A DNA stretch of 64,000 nucleotides from Aphrocallistes beatrix (Eukaryota > Porifera > Hexactinellida > Sceptrulophora > Aphrocallistidae): NCBI GenBank assembly GCA_963281255.1, contig OY725504.1:1860001-1924000 (forward strand), read 5' to 3'. Positions 43,706 through 54,196 of the stretch are shown here, piece by piece (position 1 is the stretch's first letter; each line of letters starts with the position of its first letter). The notes under the pieces are model-generated. The model made no database searches. It was not told where the DNA came from and saw only the letters and a program-made list of their open reading frames with translations. Both the position numbers and the translations under genes were made by a program.

Positions 43706-45534
43706 ATGGCAAAACCTTTTTATTGGAGCGATGATAAACTAGGAACCCTGATAGATATGTACCAGGAGAGAATTTATCTTTATAATACAAAACATAAAGA
43801 TTACTTCAATAGAGATATTAGGAATAAGGCCTTCAGTGAAATCGCAAAAGAACATGGGACTACAGGTAATTAGTTAAAAAGATTATTCGTTTTTTCCAAA
43901 TATTTTACTCTAAATGAAATTGATTTCTACAATTAGAAATGGAGATTAAGTACAAACTAAGAGGTTTGCGAGCACAATTCACACGGGAAAAACATAAAAT
44001 GGGAAAAGTGAGGACTGGAACAGGAGCAGACGAAATTATTGGCTCAAAATGGAGTTTGTTTAATCGATTCCAATTTCTTGAAGAACACATTCTCCCGAAA
44101 ACAACTATTTCAAATCTGGATGTAAGTAATAAACCTATAAAGTATAATTAGGGTAAATAATCGCTAATAAGATAGTATAGTTTTAATATAGAGAGTACTA
44201 ATAACATTTTCTAATGAAGCATCAATTAATTAAACAACAGACCACTGCCATGGTACCTCCCCATCCTTAGAGCTAAAGTATGCACTCAATATATTTCTAT
44301 TGTCTTTGGCACTTTTAGTATGCATATTACCTGACTGATTTTTTAATGGGGCAAAACCTGTTGCAATTGGTCCTTGATGCCAGTTTCCCTGTTCAAATAT
44401 GTGTGTTATAGGGTTTTCTGTATCGACAGATCCTGGTGGCATGTAAATGGGACACGCTTCCTTCCTTGAACGCAGGAAATTATGTAGGGAACAACAGGCG
44501 AAAGTTATGATTTCCACCTTTTCCGGAATGAGATTAATAGGTGTCATAAATATTCGGAAACGATTCGAAAGAATACCAAAAGCGTTTTCAACTACTCGTC
44601 GCGCTCGACTTAGCCTGTAATTAAAAATTCTTCTTTCCAATGTCAACCCTCTTTGACTGAGGGTTTGAGAATATACTCTTCAAGGGAAAAGCTTCATCAG
44701 CAACGATGAAATAAGGAAAATTTATTTCCGTGAAAGGGAAAATGTCCATTTTGGGCATATTTAAGCTGTTTTCTTCGAGTGCACGAAATAAATTTGAATT
44801 TTTAAAAACACCACCATCTGAAATTCTTCCATTACACCCGACATCTATATAGGTAAAATTGTAGTTGGCATCTACGATTGCTAAGAGAACAATACTAAAC
44901 CTCTGCTTGTAGTTAAAATAATAAGAGCCAGTGTTTGAAGGTGGTTGTATCATTATGTGTTTTCCATCCATTGCTCCAAGACAGTTGTGGATATTCCACT
45001 TCTCCTGAAAAGCTTGTGCAACTTTTTTCCATTCTGCTTCTGTTTTTGGAACCTGTTGAAAAGAATAATAAACACCATATTTTGTTATAGGAAAACTTTG
45101 GTGGTGATGAACAAAGTGAGATAGATGAAGATGACATTGAAGAAACTATGTCTATGACTTCAGCAAATAGTAGTAACCTTGCGAAACGCCTTGCACAAAA
45201 TAAACCAAAACTAAAACAAAAGAAGCGACAGAATGAAGAGGATGATGTGATTAAAAAGGCTATACTTTGTTTAGATAAGGTAACGAATGAAGAGCAAGAA
45301 GATGGTTTAGCAATATTTGGAAGACATATAGCTTCTGAACTTAGAGAAATTCCACACCCCCATTTGCAGAGGTGGGCCAAGCTTCAAATTCAACAAGTCA
45401 TTTTCACTGCTCAAGATTCTAATGCAGATCAATCAAGTTATCTTCCCCAGCATAGCCGCACTTGCCAACCGAGGATGGAAGATAATTATGACTATGACTC
45501 ACAGTTTATTGAACCAAGCAATCGATCGTTCTAG
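43706..45534 (+). CDS. Harbinger accessory DNA-binding protein, MADF-BESS type
   Basis: Predicted exons 43706-43865, 43937-44121 and 45091-45534. The N-terminal MADF domain reads WSDDKLGTLIDMYQERIYLY, then NRDIRNKAFSEIAKEHGTT, and across the first intron EMEIKYKLRGLRAQFTREKH. The third exon is acidic (EIDEDDIEETMSM), then Lys-rich, then BESS-like (DGLAIFGRHIASELREIPHP followed by LQRWAKLQIQQVIF). In the family the MADF or Myb-like partner carries the nuclease to the TIRs. The 0.97-kb second intron contains the third exon of the nuclease gene in antisense. All three exons are open, so this gene may be intact. Confidence 0.78.
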
Positions 45535-46188
45535 AGTTATCCTTATACTAATTGTTATTCCTACCCGTATCTTTCTATAGAATAGTGTGATACAGTGATT
45601 TGTACCTTAGCATAGTAGCAATAGAGATATAAATGAATATCACTACTAGTCATACAATTTATATATTTACCTTCAAATATTCGCCTTTTAACACATCAGC
45701 AATTGCACAGCATGTCTCTGGGATAATTTTGCCGAGGGTCTGAGCTGCTACTCGATACACAAATTTAAGGCTCTCATAGGTTTCACCTAATTTAGGAAAT
45801 AAAGCATAGGTAAATAAGAGATTTGACAAAATATTATGTATGAAAATAAGTAATTAAAACTTACCAGTTGCCCAAAACGTAGGGTGATTGCAATCCTTTC
45901 ACCAGGACTAATTGATTCCCTCATTACAGTGTTTTGCCTTTGTATTATTGGGGCGACCATATTGTGCAATAATTCGAAGGTAGAAGAATCCATCCTTACA
46001 AAATTTCTGTAACCTGAAACATCAATCGTAGATAATTCTTTCATCAATTGATGATATGCACCTTGTGCATTACGTTTTTTGAGCCATTCTTTCATCCATA
46101 TTCTCCGTTTTCCTCTGCTTGCTTTTCTTGATTGCTTTCTCAAAAGGGCGAGGGCAATGACAGATACGACGATACGTTTTTTTACCAT
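44230..46188 (-). pseudogene. Harbinger (HARBI1-like) DDE nuclease
   Basis: Predicted exons 46188-45865 (ATG; basic start, then FVRMDSSTFELLHNMVAPII), 45786-45671 (ETYESLKFVYRVAAQTLGKI) and 45052-44230. The catalytic residues are visible: MDGKHIMIQPPS (first Asp), GRISDGGVF (second Asp) and RARRVVENAFGILSNRFRIF (Glu), followed by SLHNFL. A reading-frame change between ADEAFPLK and RRIFNYRLSRARR (near 44640-44690) separates the first two acidic residues from the Glu, so this copy is probably inactive as it stands. Its second intron contains the last exon of the MADF gene. Confidence 0.82.
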
Positions 46189-47573
46189 TATGTAAAAATG
46201 CAGAATAAATTTGATGTAATTAGTTCAATTTAAACAAAAGATTCCACAAATAGGTATATAGAATCAAAATTATTAAATAAGCACAAAATTCAGGCAACAA
46301 TATTGCATGAAACTATGCTCTACGGAAAATTGTTGCAAGCAACTTGTTGCATCGTGTGAGTTAAAATGTTGCATGCAAATGTTGCATGCAACAATGCTCC
46401 TCGAAAATTGTTGCAAGCAACATGTTGCATCGTGTGTGTTGAAAGGTTGCATGCAACATTTGCATGCAACAAAGTTGCATCGTGTATGGTGGGCTTTACG
46501 ATGAAACAGGCCTCAGAGTAACTTGCGAATTTGGCACTAGGGATGCAGTAGGGATGCAGTAAGAAATACATGAGCTGCCTTAAATCATTAACAAAGCACA
46601 ATAGAGCTTAGGAATGTATTACCAGCATATATAAATATGGTGTCAAAGCACCCATATCCGTTGAGAAAATTTAGATTAGTCATCAAATGATTGCGCAACA
46701 GGCTATATTTAAGTCAAATTTAGTGATTTTCAGAGGTCGTTTAAGGGCACTTCTAAGTGTTTTTATTTTCGCATAGAACTGAGAAGTGAATGTGTTAATA
46801 CTAAAATTTGGAATTCTTTCATGGAATGTTCTTACATTCCAGTGTTGCTATGGAAACGTGTTTTGGTCAGTTGGGGCTATATCTTGAAAACAGCGATAGC
46901 TAGACATTCAAATTTAATCCCATTTGATAGCAAATAGGCTACTTCCTATTAAGCTATAATACAATTTCTATGTCTAAATTCAATGGTTTACGAGATATTC
47001 AACAAATTACCAAATGTGACCAATATGATAAATTGTCTAATAACTCGTAAATTATTGAATTAAGACATAGGAATTGTATTATAGCTTAATAGGTAGTAGC
47101 CTATTTGCTATCAAATGGGATTAAATTTGAATGTTTAGCTATCGCTGTTTTCAAGATATAGCCCAACTGACCAAAACACGATTCCATAGCAACACTGGAA
47201 TGTAAGAACATTCTATTAAAAAATTCCAAATTTTTTGTATTAACACATTCACTTCTCAGTTCTATGCGAAAAACTTTATAATAAAAACACTTAGTAGTGC
47301 CCTTAAACGACCTCTGAAAATCACTAAATTTGACCTAAATATAGCCTGTTGCGCAATCATTTGATGGCTAATCTAAATTTTCACAACGGATATGGGTACT
47401 TTGACACCATATTTATATATGCTGGTAATACATTCCTAAGCTTTATTGTGCTTTATTAATGATTTAAGGCTGCTCATGTATTTCTTCATCCATCTTCTAC
47501 CGCATCCCTGGTAAAATTACTCTAAGGCCTTATATATAGTAGGCTATGATTAATCGAGTTTTAATAGTAAGGA

Positions 47574-48073
47574 TATATATATCTGTAACGAATTGATTGA
47601 AGAAACTGCCGGTCATAGAAAGCTAATTTTTGGCATGTGGGAGTCTTTTGGCTATGGCTCCAGTAAGTCCTGAGCTCAGAGTAAATGTCGACTCATCATT
47701 GAATTATGACGTTATTGTCACATTTTTAAAAGTTAAGCAACACAGTTATTCGAGCATAACTCAGCCATTATAGGAGATAGAATGCTGAAATTTTAATATA
47801 ATATGTATACTAACATACCTCACATATGATGTAACTATCATCAAAAATGATGACTCATCACTTTGTTATGATGTAATCATTACGCATCAAAAATTTTTAA
47901 AATTGACAAATTTGGTGATTTTTCGAGTTGTATCGATTATAACAGTAGGACAGACATAATTAGAGATGCTATCTCCCTTATAAATAACCAATGTGACCCC
48001 AGGCGACCGAAGGGACCCTCTGGCGGACACAGTGTCCGCTATCCGCGCAGCGCAAGCAAGCGAAGTGCGCTTG
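47574..48073 (+). mobile_element. Non-autonomous Helitron, copy O, body and 3' end
   Basis: The body begins (TA)n then CTGTAACGAATTGATTG and ends GAAGTGCGCTTG at 48073. Its own 5' TC end is not next to it on the left, because copy N's inverted 5' end lies there instead. On the right it is joined directly to another 5' end (48074). Confidence 0.65.
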
Positions 48074-48119
48074 TCCTTACTATTAAAACTCGATTAATGT
48101 GTATATATGTGTGTATATA
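48074..48119 (+). mobile_element. Helitron 5' end joined head-to-tail to copy O
   Basis: TCCTTACTATTAAAACTCGA follows the CTTG end of copy O with no base between, then ATTAATG and a (TA/TG)n tract. The element's body is not seen beyond the MITE chain that starts at 48120. Confidence 0.65.
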
Positions 48120-48578
48120 CACTGCCTGGACGTAAGTATTCGTATACCCCAAATAATCTATACAAATAGTTATAATACTGATTTATTTAGCGTTTCAAGA
48201 ATATTTAATTTGTAAGAGATACACTTAATTTTACTTTAAATTCGAATTCTCCACATTCAAATTGCCCACTTTACAAGTTTTCAACTTAATTACTCTTCTT
48301 CAAGGTTGAGTATTTTCAGCATTTGCTTTCTTATGTCACATGTCGCGAGTGATCATTATTGTATATGATGGCATTGGTGGTATGAAGTGGCACAGTTTGA
48401 AAATTTTTGACCTTGTGGGAGTAAAAGTCGAAAGATTAAAAAGTGAGTAATTCGAATTTGAAAGTTAAATTAAGGATATCCCTTACCAATTAAATACCTT
48501 TACTCGCTAAATAAATCAGTATTATTACTATTTGTATGGGGAATTATGGAGTGTACGAATACTTTTGTTCAGGCAGTA
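48120..48578. mobile_element. Tc1/mariner-like MITE a of the chain
   Basis: Ends CACTGCCTGGACGTAAGTAT and TACGAATACTTTTGTTCAGG, flanked by TA within a (TA)n tract. Long complementary arms (for example aaatagttataatactgatt and its complement near 48515). No transposase. Confidence 0.7.
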
Positions 48579-48586
48579 TATATATA

Positions 48587-48908
48587 CAGTGGAACCTGTA
48601 TATAACGGCCACCCAAGGGAATGGACAAAATTGGCCGTTATACACAGGTGACCGTTATATACAGGTGATTGTCTTAATCCCCAAAAGGTATCAACGTAGT
48701 GCAATAAATATCAAACTCTTAGAAATCCATTACTTGAAGTAATTACATGAAATTTGCTTATCGTTCGTAACAGGTCATGTAATAAACACATAAAAAGGTG
48801 ACGACCATTATAGACAGGTGATGGTCGTTAGACACAGTTTTAGGGTCAGTAAGAGACTACAAACGGGTGGCCGCGTTGAGTAGGTGACCGTTATAGCAGG
48901 TTCGACTA
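48587..48908. mobile_element. pogo-like MITE b of the chain
   Basis: Reverse-oriented copy of the family at 19731-20125: ends CAGTGGAACCTGTATATAAC and GTTATAGCAGGTTCGACT, next to TA on both sides. Confidence 0.7.
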
Positions 48909-48912
48909 TATA

Positions 48913-51584
48913 CAGGGTGGCGCATAAGTTCTGTCCCAAGCTTCATTAGGTATAAAAATTTTTATACTCAAAAAGTTTTAGTTATTATGGTCTTTAGAGA
49001 TTGTAATTCAAATATTCTCAATGATTTTAAAAGATTTTTCGAGTCTAAGAACTGGAACTGTGTTTTGTATGGTGAGTTTTGTGGAAAAAATATATGACCT
49101 GGCTCGCAGCGAAATTCGAGAATCAGGGTCACTGCTTCTGTAAAAAATGTCTCTATAATCGATGTGACGATTTAAGGATACCGCCCTCGAAAAATCTTGC
49201 CTGGCGTAAAAAAAAACTGAAAAATGTTTTATTGCTAATTTCATTGTATTACTGATCGGTCTACCATCTGATAGCACTATTTGGACGGCATTTTTTTGTA
49301 TTTTTTGCGAAATAACCCCCTAAAGTTTAGCGCTAATAAAAATTGAAAAATTATTAGAGGATTTTGACTCATTTACCAATTAGTTTTTAACTTATTTGAT
49401 ATTTTTTTAATGATATGAACCTTAACATTGTATTAGCACCTTTGGAGATTATAAAACACAAAGATTTAAAAGAATGGGCAAATAAAATCCAAACAAAATA
49501 GCTCTATAAGGGAGTTCATTTATATAATCCTCAGGAAATCGCAAGTTTGATCTCAGATATTTAGCGATCACTGGGTCAGAAATAAAATTCTGATCGTTTC
49601 AAAAAAAAATTTGTTCGGATCCGACCATTTGTTCTTGAGATATCGCATATTATAGGTAAAGTTCGGCCATAATATCCCTCTAAGGTCCCGAAAGAGGCTG
49701 ATGTCATATCTTAAAAACTATTGTAGATATATAATAGATTATATCCTTAAATAAAAGTATATATGCGAAAATATATAGGTTCCTCGACCATTCCTTTGTC
49801 AAAAAATAAATAATTCTCGACTTATCATTGATTCAATTGTAATACAAATTCTATGAAGAACTTTGAATCTATTAGAAAATAGCGAATCTAATCATTAAAT
49901 ATGTGTCCAAATTTAGCTATTATGCTAAATAGTGAATACAATTGCCGTTAATAATATGTACAGAAAAATTGGAGAACTTTTGATAATTATTTTGAAAGTT
50001 CTGGCCTTGGACCTCGCAGAATCGGTCAAAAACCCCCATTTAGGGTCCAAAAAGAGTTATCTCTCTATCTTTGTAAATACAAGTCCAAATTCTTAGTTCT
50101 CACTTCCTAATATACTTTTTATGAGTGTACATATATGATTCTTTGATAATAATTGCACTACACCCGATGGAATGTTAAGTTTTAGATTTTTGTCATATGA
50201 TGACGTAGCATTTTTGAAAATCCTAACTTCGAAACTAAAAGTCGTAGACTTTCGCTTTAACTTCCTAATATACTTTTTGGAAGCTCTTTATTCATTCTAA
50301 ACTGATAGATTATACTTCGCAGTGCCAGGAATATGAAATATTATCTACAATTATCTCAAAATATTCGGAGTTAGGGGCCTCAAGGAAATTTGTGGATTTT
50401 GAGGGTACTTTTGCTATTTTTGGTAAATATTTGGCTTTAATATACCTAAATCAGCAGTATGGATGCGAATAAATGTCTGTGGATGCTTATGTGCATTATT
50501 AATAACTCATTTACATTCTTCTTAACACCTAAACTTAAAATCTCTATATCTCGGGACTTTAAAATTTCAAAATTGACCGTCTTTACAGAATTATTTCTGA
50601 AATTTGGTTTGAGATAGAAGTTTGAAAATTTCAAGAGTTGTTTCATATCATTAGGCGATGAACGTAGGACCACCATTTTTTTGATATATTCTAACTCGGT
50701 GATTTTATTCATGATTTCCCAAAAAAAACAGACATTTTCGCCGTTTTTTGCCCCTTTTTTTTCGGACATCGATAAAATTTACAATATTTGTCATTTTAAC
50801 TTTCTTCTGGTCCTATGAAGTTGCAAATATGGTAGACTATCTATGATTCGATTTTGGAAGCGTTTGAATCCTTGGTATGTCCTAAACAATTCATTGAGTG
50901 CCTAAATTTCTACCATTAAGATGTGCTAGCGGAAAATTAAAAAAACAGACTTTGAGACCCTGTATCTCAAAATCTAGAAATGAGAATCAAAAACGGTTTG
51001 GAATGTGCCAGTATTTCTTGATGGAGATACCTCCCCACGCTTAACATCTCTTATAGCTCTACTTTCATCGTATGCTGTAATGCAAATCATATGTTTTTTC
51101 GAGGGCGGTATCCTTAACAAATCCATTGAATGCTTTATCAGAAACGAGATGAAGTTATTATTTAACTAGTTCAAATTAGGTACATTTTGCAAAATCACCA
51201 AAAATGGCACTTTTTTCACATCACTAAAAATCTGATCCAAATGGTTCTCCATATACACTGATCTAAACGTCCTATATTTCTACAAATTTAGAGTGTTCGA
51301 GGAAAATGTGAGAGCTAATTTGTCCTAGAATTTAGAGACTTTAGAAAGATAATTTAAAAAGCAGTAGGGCCTGATTCTCGTTTTTCACTGCGAGTCAAGA
51401 CACATTTTTTCTCTACAAAACTCACAATACAAAACACAGTTCCTGGTCTTAGACTCGAAAAATCTTTTGAAGTCATTGAGAATATTCGAATTACAATCTC
51501 TAAAGACAATAATAACTAATATTATTTGAGTATAAAAAATTTTATACCAAATAAAGCTTGGGACAGAATTTATGGGCCACCCTG
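48913..51584. mobile_element. mariner-like MITE c of the chain, split by TTAA-1
   Basis: Ends CAGGGTGGCGCATAAGTTC and GAATTTATGGGCCACCCTG, flanked by TA. Its own parts are 48913-49171 and 51118-51584, which are largely complementary to each other (ttctgtcccaagctt at both ends). A full TTAA-1 element lies between them. Confidence 0.75.
49176..51113. mobile_element. TTAA-1 element, full-length copy, same orientation as 3502-5442
   Basis: TTAA at 49172-49175 and 51114-51117 with the standard tips. Length is 1938 bp. Very close to copy 1. The minus-strand frame at 50446-50769 matches the one at 4825-5052. Confidence 0.82.
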
Positions 51585-51594
51585 TATATATATC

Positions 51595-51945
51595 AAAGTT
51601 GACTAATTCATAAATTAATGAATAATTCGAATAATTCATAATTCATCAAGCCTGAGAGGAATTATTCAAAATTGAAAGTTTTTTACAAGAAAATATCATG
51701 AATTATATGAATGAATTTTTCGAATAATTCATAATTCCCGAATTATGAATTATTCGAAGAATTCATAATTCCTGAATTATGAATTAATCGAATAATTCAT
51801 ATTTCAGGAATTATGAATTATTCGAATTATTCATTAATTCATGAATTTGTCAACTTAGCTTATGATTGATTAATTCATGCTTGAATTATGAATTATTCAA
51901 ATAATTCATAATTATTTGCCATTTTTTAATGAATTAGTCAACTTA
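51595..51945. mobile_element. TA-target MITE d of the chain
   Basis: Same family as 11706-12044: AAGTTGACTAATTCATAAAT and the complementary right end TTTAATGAATTAGTCAACTT. Rich in AATTATTCGAATAATTC palindromes. It has TA tracts on both sides. Confidence 0.65.
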
Positions 51946-52239
51946 GATATATATATATAAAGTTGTACAAACAGGTACGTTATCAGGATTTCCATCTACA
52001 GGGTGATCCTAAAGTTCTGCAATATTAAATTTTAATCCATTAATTTGACGAAGATATTTTTGTTTTAACTTTAAATCGGTTTGCATCTATGGAATCTACC
52101 ACCCTTCTAGTTTAGAAATGAACACTATGAGAATCATCAATACCAGAATTTACCCGAATCTTCCTCAACTCTGGATTTTATTAGACCTGGTAAGTATCTC
52201 TCTGACACAAAAATTGTCAAAATCAAATAAACTCTAGGT
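51946..52239. other. No gene; worn mariner-type tip
   Basis: At 51999 TACAGGGTGATCCTAAAGTT looks like a mariner-type left tip, but its partner end was not found. The rest is single-copy. Confidence 0.35.
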
Positions 52240-54078
52240 CAGTGGTTCCCAACCTTTTCGAACTGTAGACCCCAAAGAGTATATGTATCTCTTGTGGACC
52301 CCTTATTGTTTTTTGAACCAATTTTTCACTTAAAAATACTTTAGTGAACCAGGCAAACATCCAAATTGTGAACCATTGGTTTACACACAATATACCTACT
52401 TAAAACACCACCTAGAAAAGTAAATACCTACAAGAAAAGTTAAAAATGTCTACAAGAAACTAATAAACTGTCCAAATACAAGAAACCTATAAAGTATAAA
52501 CCTTCCAAAAGAATCAATGTGAAGGTTGCAATTGATGCCTTTCGACCAACTTGTCTATATATGGTTGAATTGTAGTGACTGCTAATCTTAAATCACTGAA
52601 TATTTCAAGACGGTTCCGTGCTTTTGTCTTGATCAAAGAAACAGTACTAAAAGTTTTCTCGGCTAAATAGGTGGTACAAAAGGGTAGAATAACTGACAAA
52701 GCAATGTCATAAAGTTCTGGTGCAACGCTTTTTCCATGAGTCAGCCAGAACTTAATTACACCATCATGGGTAAAAACATGCTGACCAACATCATCAGATT
52801 GTATATCAATGAGGGCCTCTTGCCCTCTTTCGATGTATTCCACATCGGACAAATTAGCGCTAAATGGATTCATTACCCATGCGTGCTTTGTTGACTCTTT
52901 TAAATCTGAGAAACGTCTCTCAAACTGCACCGCCAATTCATCCAGATGGTGTATTATATCTATGTAGATGTAGAATTTCGTCGATTTTACCACCATAATC
53001 CATACAAAGCTGTTGAAAGCGTGTGAATGGCGTGAAGTCCCAATTGTCAGCTTTCTGTCGCCATAGCCACAGTTTGTTGACGAATCCATCGATTTTTCTT
53101 TTTGAATCAAACAAACTTAACGAACTCCCTTGTAACGAGAGGTTCAGTCTGTTAAATGATTCGAAAATGTCTGCCAAGTAAGCCAAACGAAACCAGAAGT
53201 CATCATTATATGTCAATGGTTGCTGATGACATATGAACTCCTCAAGTTCTCTTCGCAGAGCAAACACACGACTTAACACCTTGCCACGAGAGAGCCAGCG
53301 ACTCTCAGTATGAAACAATAACGTTGCGAATTAAGAATCATTATCATCAAGAAATTTCTTGAACAATCTGTCTTGTTTGGAACTGGATTTTATGCTATTG
53401 ACCAGTTTCACTACCAAAGACAAAGTTTCCCCAAATTTTGAAAGGGGTTTTCCTGCAAGAGATTCCCGGTGAAGAACACAATGAAAAGATATACATTTGG
53501 GAGCAACCGTCTTCAGTCTGTTCACGAAATCAGCACCAGTTGTTGTTGTTAGCAAATTGGAGTTTGTAGACGCAGCCTATATCTAGATTCCTTAACATCA
53601 TTAAATCTGAAATAGGTGGTTGTTACAAATTTTACAAAAAGAAAATTGAATGCTATATAATTAGAACAGTTCTAGTGAATTATTAAGTAGGAATATAGAG
53701 TGCATATCAGGAAAACCACTGTGGTCATGTAATAAGCGCTATTAGAGGTAGTAACTATAGAATATAGTAGAATCATATACTGGAAAACAACTTTTGAGTC
53801 ACCCTGTAATTAACAATTTAATAAATATTATAATAAATAAATCATAACAATGAATTTGATAATTGATCGAATTTGATGCCCGGCCCAGGCCCGTATGGGC
53901 TCGGGTTTAGATACGCCCGTGACTGGTACTAGTAATGAACGCCAAGCGGGCCAATATGATCCGAGTTCATTCCAGTTGTAATACCCGAATAACTGTGGAC
54001 CCCCGTGGACCCCTAAACATATTTTTCTTCTCTTGGACCCCCGGTATCAGGCTGTGGACCTCAGGTTGGGAACCGCTG
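52240..54078. mobile_element. hAT element, internally deleted, minus orientation
   Basis: Ends CAGTGGTTCCCAACCTTTTC and GGTTGGGAACCGCTG, classic hAT tips. The 8-bp flanks (ctctaggt, cattaatg) do not match, so the duplication has been lost or the ends come from two events. Inside is the C-terminal half of the transposase; the N-terminal half is missing between the tips. 53560-53990 has no transposase match. Confidence 0.7.
52514..53555 (-). pseudogene. hAT (ZBED5/FAM200-type) transposase, middle and C-terminal part
   Basis: Three frame blocks in order on the minus strand: 53555-53331 (TTTTGADFVNRL, CISFHCVLHRESLAGKPLSK, VKLVNSIKSS), 53318-52938 (FHTESRWLSRGKVLSRVFAL, LAYLADIFESFNRLNLSLQG) and 53110-52514 (VILPFCTTYLAEKTFSTVSL, TKARNRLE), the last being the hATC dimerisation region. 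The blocks are in different frames (breaks near 53325 and 52950-53100), and the CxDGAxAMxG part expected before CVLHRE is deleted. Not functional. Confidence 0.8.
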
Positions 54079-54087
54079 CATTAATGT

Positions 54088-54196
54088 ATGAATTTGTCAA
54101 CTTAGCTTATGATTGACTAGTTCATGCTTGGATTATGAATTATTCGAATATTTCATAATTCTTTGCCATTTTTTAATGAATTAGTCAACTTAGCCG
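54088..54196. mobile_element. Fragment of the AGTTGACTAATTCAT MITE family
   Basis: It matches the right part of 51595-51945 (tttgtcaacttagcttatga to tgaattagtcaactta). It separates the hAT element from the separate hAT N-terminal piece. Confidence 0.6.

Larger units (their letters stand above)
43168..46495. mobile_element. PIF/Harbinger element with interlocked MADF and nuclease genes
   Basis: TTA is duplicated at 43165-43167 and 46496-46498. The tips are AGGCCCCCATACACGATGC and AGCCCACCATACACGATGC (right one complemented). Subterminal TTGCATGCAACA palindromes repeat several times at each end. It encodes the two expected proteins: a DDE nuclease on the minus strand and a DNA-binding partner on the plus strand. 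The joined flanks restore the Ginger1 right TIR (caagttacgatgaaaca). Confidence 0.88.
35719..46508 (+). mobile_element. Ginger1 DNA transposon with integrase-like transposase and OTU protease
   Basis: Tips TGTTTCATCGTAACTTGACC and the complement (GTTACGATGAAACA, continuing into GGTCAAGTTA at 43158-43167 across the Harbinger insert). GGCC flanks it at 35715-35718 and 46509-46512, a 4-bp duplication close to the CCGG/CCGT described for Ginger1 (Bao and colleagues, 2010). The TIRs are arrays of CGTAACTTGACCC units. The gene has many short GT..AG introns and encodes the YP motif, zinc site, DDE core, GPY/F-like region and a C-terminal OTU domain, matching Ginger1. Own length without the two inserts is about 5.4 kb. 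It appears nearly whole, with about two apparent breaks. Confidence 0.85.
35697..47548. mobile_element. hAT-like fold-back element, copy 2, split by Ginger1
   Basis: The left tip CATAGCCTACTATAATAAGG is at 35697; the bulk is at 46513-47548, ending CTTATATATAGTAGGCTATG. ATTAATC is duplicated at 35690-35696 and 47549-47555. The two inner arms are close complements through about 47000. Ginger1 sits at the GGCC of the left tip. Confidence 0.75.
35534..47573. mobile_element. Helitron-derived palindrome (copy N), outermost layer of a five-level nest
   Basis: It begins TCCTTACTATTAAAACTCGA after an A at 35534 and ends with the complement of the same end at 47554-47573, before a T. Between them are two GC-rich 3' tails placed tail to tail (35576-35662). 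The fold-back copy 2 then splits it at ATTAATC. Its own sequence totals only about 190 bp. Confidence 0.6.

Noticed and set aside
52240-54086. 8-bp target duplication for the 52240-54078 hAT
   Set aside because: The 8 bases on the two sides (ctctaggt and cattaatg) do not match, so I do not claim one.
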